From contig NZ_VIKW01000081.1 of assembly GCF_009711975.1 (NCBI RefSeq), forward strand, positions 49,688-113,687: 64,000 nucleotides of DNA, given 5' to 3'. This document shows, in pieces, positions 61,795-64,000 of this stretch. The stretch comes from Anabaena sp. UHCC 0204 (lineage in GTDB: Bacteria > Cyanobacteriota > Cyanobacteriia > Cyanobacteriales > Nostocaceae). Position 1 is the first letter of the stretch; every line of letters begins with the position of its first letter. The notes below the pieces were generated by a model. The model was given only the letters and a program-made list of their open reading frames with translations. It made no database searches and was not told the DNA's origin. The position numbers were made by a program, and so were the translations under genes.

Positions 61795-63006
61795 TCAAAA
61801 TTTACCTAATTCAAAATTATAGTTTACACTGAAAAACCAGCTAGAAAAATCAATATTGCTTTGGCTAGAATCACCAAAATTCATACCAGATTGCAGATTT
61901 ACATTACTTGTTTTAGATATACTGTAATTTAAATTTGCATATAAACGGTGTAATTGATCTTCTCTTTCCCTTTGGGTGAAATCTGATAGATTTAATTTGT
62001 AATTAATGCCAACTTGCAAGGGTTTTTGTAAATAGTAATTTAAAGAAACCCAAAAAGAGTTAATTACCCGACTACGACTTTCTGGATCAGAAAAATTAAC
62101 ACTTAATTCATAGATACTATCTAGCATTAACTTCTGGCTGAGAGTATCCCTTCTTCCTAAAGATAGACGCAAAGAATGTTCATTTAAAAAGCGTTCTCCA
62201 GATTGGAAAAAATTGTCATTTTGAGCATAGAATAACTGTTGATTATTCCAACTCAGTTCTCCATACATTTTCTGAGATAATTGTTGGTAAATACCTAAAT
62301 TCAATCTTACTTGATTGTAACTGTATTTTGATTGGTCGAGATAACGAATCAAATTCCCATCAATAGAACCGTTGATATAGGTACTGCTGCTTAGAGGGAA
62401 ATACGTAGAAGCCAAAGTTAAGCCCGAAAAAACTAAACCATCTTCTATAGGATTATCTTGAGCAGAAAAGATATTACTTGCTTGGAAGTAACCAACACGG
62501 GCTTTTAAAGAGCCGATAGGTTTAGATTCAACTGGGGGTATACCTTCTAACGGTTTTGGCCTCACCCGTAAACCCAACTCCTGATTAATATCTGATTCTG
62601 GAGGGACTTGGGCTTGCTTTTGTAAATCCTGAATAAGTGGCTCTAGCTGCTGAGATGAATTAATATCAGATTCATTGTATCTTTTCTCTATTGGCTTTGG
62701 AGTTTTTGTTGGTAAGTACCTAGATTCTTCTAGCTGTTGCAAATTGCTGAAATCTTGCTTTAGTGTTTCTACTTGTATTTCTGAGTATTTTACTTGATCA
62801 TCATCAGACTGCTGATTCTCCTCTATATTTGAAAAATATGTTACATTAGATACGGGTTCATCGGGATTTTCCTGATTTTCTAAATTAGTTGCCCAAACTC
62901 TATTTTTTCCAAGATCACAGCAGTTTCCAATGAAAGAAACTAATATGATTGAAAAAAATAAGTCTTTACAAACTTGAGGTTTGATTCTGGGGATTATTGC
63001 TTGCAT
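61795..63006 (-). CDS. Exported beta-barrel-like protein of unknown function
   Basis: 403 residues. An N-terminal signal segment (about 15-30, LFFSIILVSFIGNC), a low-complexity polar part (about 35-140) and a C-terminal half with alternating aromatic beta strands (YLQKPLQVGINYKLNLSDF, LYANLNYSISKTSNVNL, ending WFFSVNYNFELGKF), the appearance of an outer-membrane barrel. It is divergent from the FecR-like gene. No family is recognised. Confidence 0.7.
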   Translation of the reverse strand: MQAIIPRIKPQVCKDLFFSIILVSFIGNCCDLGKNRVWATNLENQENPDEPVSNVTYFSNIEENQQSDDDQVKYSEIQVETLKQDFSNLQQLEESRYLPTKTPKPIEKRYNESDINSSQQLEPLIQDLQKQAQVPPESDINQELGLRVRPKPLEGIPPVESKPIGSLKARVGYFQASNIFSAQDNPIEDGLVFSGLTLASTYFPLSSSTYINGSIDGNLIRYLDQSKYSYNQVRLNLGIYQQLSQKMYGELSWNNQQLFYAQNDNFFQSGERFLNEHSLRLSLGRRDTLSQKLMLDSIYELSVNFSDPESRSRVINSFWVSLNYYLQKPLQVGINYKLNLSDFTQREREDQLHRLYANLNYSISKTSNVNLQSGMNFGDSSQSNIDFSSWFFSVNYNFELGKF

Positions 63007-63112
63007 CTTAATAAACTAAATTTCACAATTCTTATGAATAAAAGCCGAAAAGTTGGAACTCAACTTCCAACTAAAAGCACAAACTATTTCTAATTAGTGA
63101 AAACTCTGAGTT

Positions 63113-64000
63113 ATGTGTACTAAATTTTTACCATATTTTTTGCTAGTTTTATGGACAGGTATCTTTTTACCTTCACCTTTATCTAATCGAGCGATCGCTC
63201 TGACTCCTTTAACAAAAGCGGAAATTCAAAAACTTCAAAACATAGTTCAATTTATCCCTAAAGATAACTTAAACAAGCGTCCTGCCCGTAAGTTAGATAT
63301 TATCACACCTGGGGATAGTGTATCTACTGGTAGATCCTCTCTTGCAGATTTACGTTTTAATGATGGATCTTTGGCACGGTTGGGAGAACAAGCCGTTTTT
63401 AAATTTGTGCCAAAACAACGTAATTTTCAGCTATCCAACGGGACTGTATTATTACTGATTACACCGGGACAGGGGCAAACACAGATTAAAACACCAAATG
63501 CAGCCGCCGCAATTCGTGGTTCAGCCTTATTTGTGCGTTATAATCCGTTAACAGATACAACTATTGTCGGGGCGCTAACAAATAGCGGGATTGAGGTTTT
63601 TAATCAGAAAGCTTCCCAAAATTATGTTTTAGAAGCTGGACAATTAATGGTTGTAGTTGCAGATAAATTTCAGGGATTATACGATTTTGATTTGAGGAAC
63701 TTTTACGAAACAAGTGATTTAATCAAAGGATTAAATTTAACTAATCAAAGTTCTAATGTGATATCAGATCCAACACTCGCTGGTGTTCAGGCTGAAATAA
63801 ATGCCGCTTTAGCAATACAGTCACCGATTACTGGACAAGGAGTAATTGAAAACCCATCTTTTTTACGAAATGCCTCTATTGCAGAAAATCGTCCCAATCA
63901 GGACTTAATTAGAGGAAATTCACCTGTTAATAATTCTAGAGACAATCTCTCAGTTGAATCTTTTGTGGAACCGGGACAAGTAATATTACAAATCCAGCGA
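63113..64000 (+). CDS. FecR-domain exported protein, C-terminus cut by window edge
   Basis: An ATG at 63113 opens 296 codons to the window end without stop. A signal peptide (about 1-30, FLPYFLLVLWTGIFLPSP) is followed by a FecR-like domain (about 48-165: ITPGDSVSTGRSSLADLRFNDGSLARLGEQA, LLLITPGQGQTQIKTPNAAAAIRGSALFV). In cyanobacteria such secreted FecR proteins act outside the iron-regulation context. The remainder lies beyond the window. Confidence 0.85.
   Translation, partial: MCTKFLPYFLLVLWTGIFLPSPLSNRAIALTPLTKAEIQKLQNIVQFIPKDNLNKRPARKLDIITPGDSVSTGRSSLADLRFNDGSLARLGEQAVFKFVPKQRNFQLSNGTVLLLITPGQGQTQIKTPNAAAAIRGSALFVRYNPLTDTTIVGALTNSGIEVFNQKASQNYVLEAGQLMVVVADKFQGLYDFDLRNFYETSDLIKGLNLTNQSSNVISDPTLAGVQAEINAALAIQSPITGQGVIENPSFLRNASIAENRPNQDLIRGNSPVNNSRDNLSVESFVEPGQVILQIQR

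Overview
The window is chromosomal DNA of a filamentous, probably heterocyst-forming cyanobacterium (Nostocales type). The basis is AT-rich DNA with many GCGATCGC (HIP1) octamers, several tracts of tandem heptanucleotide repeats (STRRs), cytochrome c6, a group 2 sigma factor, a PatA-type response regulator, a GUN4-tailed Ser/Thr kinase and a LabA/NYN protein. No rRNA, tRNA or CRISPR array was seen. The species cannot be fixed from the sequence alone.

Layout. 1-8033: an edge-truncated FAD oxidoreductase, a DszC/SfnB-type flavin monooxygenase, a class II glutamine amidotransferase, a PatA-like regulator and a sulfate transporter operon (sbpA-cysT-cysW) without its ATPase. 8195-11916: a TonB-dependent receptor, a TPR protein and petJ. 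12423-17613: the most interesting block. It holds an Fe/2-oxoglutarate enzyme with the HxG site of radical halogenases and the complete lysine-binding set of BesD, then a heme-oxygenase-like diiron enzyme resembling BesC, an EamA exporter (BesE-like), an arginine-dependent amidinotransferase and two GNAT acetyltransferases. This looks like a cyanobacterial free-amino-acid halogenation pathway that carries a guanidino-transfer enzyme and lacks BesA and BesB. 17723-23139: a sigma factor, priA and a small peptide with a double-glycine-type leader.

23381-29661 is accessory. A vapBC operon is split by a 4,838-bp Tn3-family transposon (23783-28620) with near-identical 45-bp ends and an AGACT target duplication. 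Its transposase is frameshifted by one extra copy of a 10-bp tandem repeat. A second vapBC pair beside it has a nonsense codon in the toxin. Short direct repeats separate these modules, and two MITE-like inverted-repeat elements follow.

29911-44994: a Ser/Thr kinase with GUN4 tail, a DUF697 GTPase-like protein, an arsenic operon (pstS/sphX-like, acr3, arsH, arsC), a histidine kinase flanked by two diverged copies of a ~250-bp non-coding segment, a Nif3-like protein, a beta-CASP metallo-hydrolase, a GerMN lipoprotein and a class 3 lipase. 45178-64000: the urease accessory operon ureEFG, a CHASE2-Ser/Thr kinase, an NYN-domain protein, leuA, glmU, an HD-GYP protein, an MnmD-like methyltransferase, a sulfurtransferase, a beta-barrel-like exported protein and an edge-truncated FecR protein. 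Many convergent gene pairs are separated by clear hairpin terminators.
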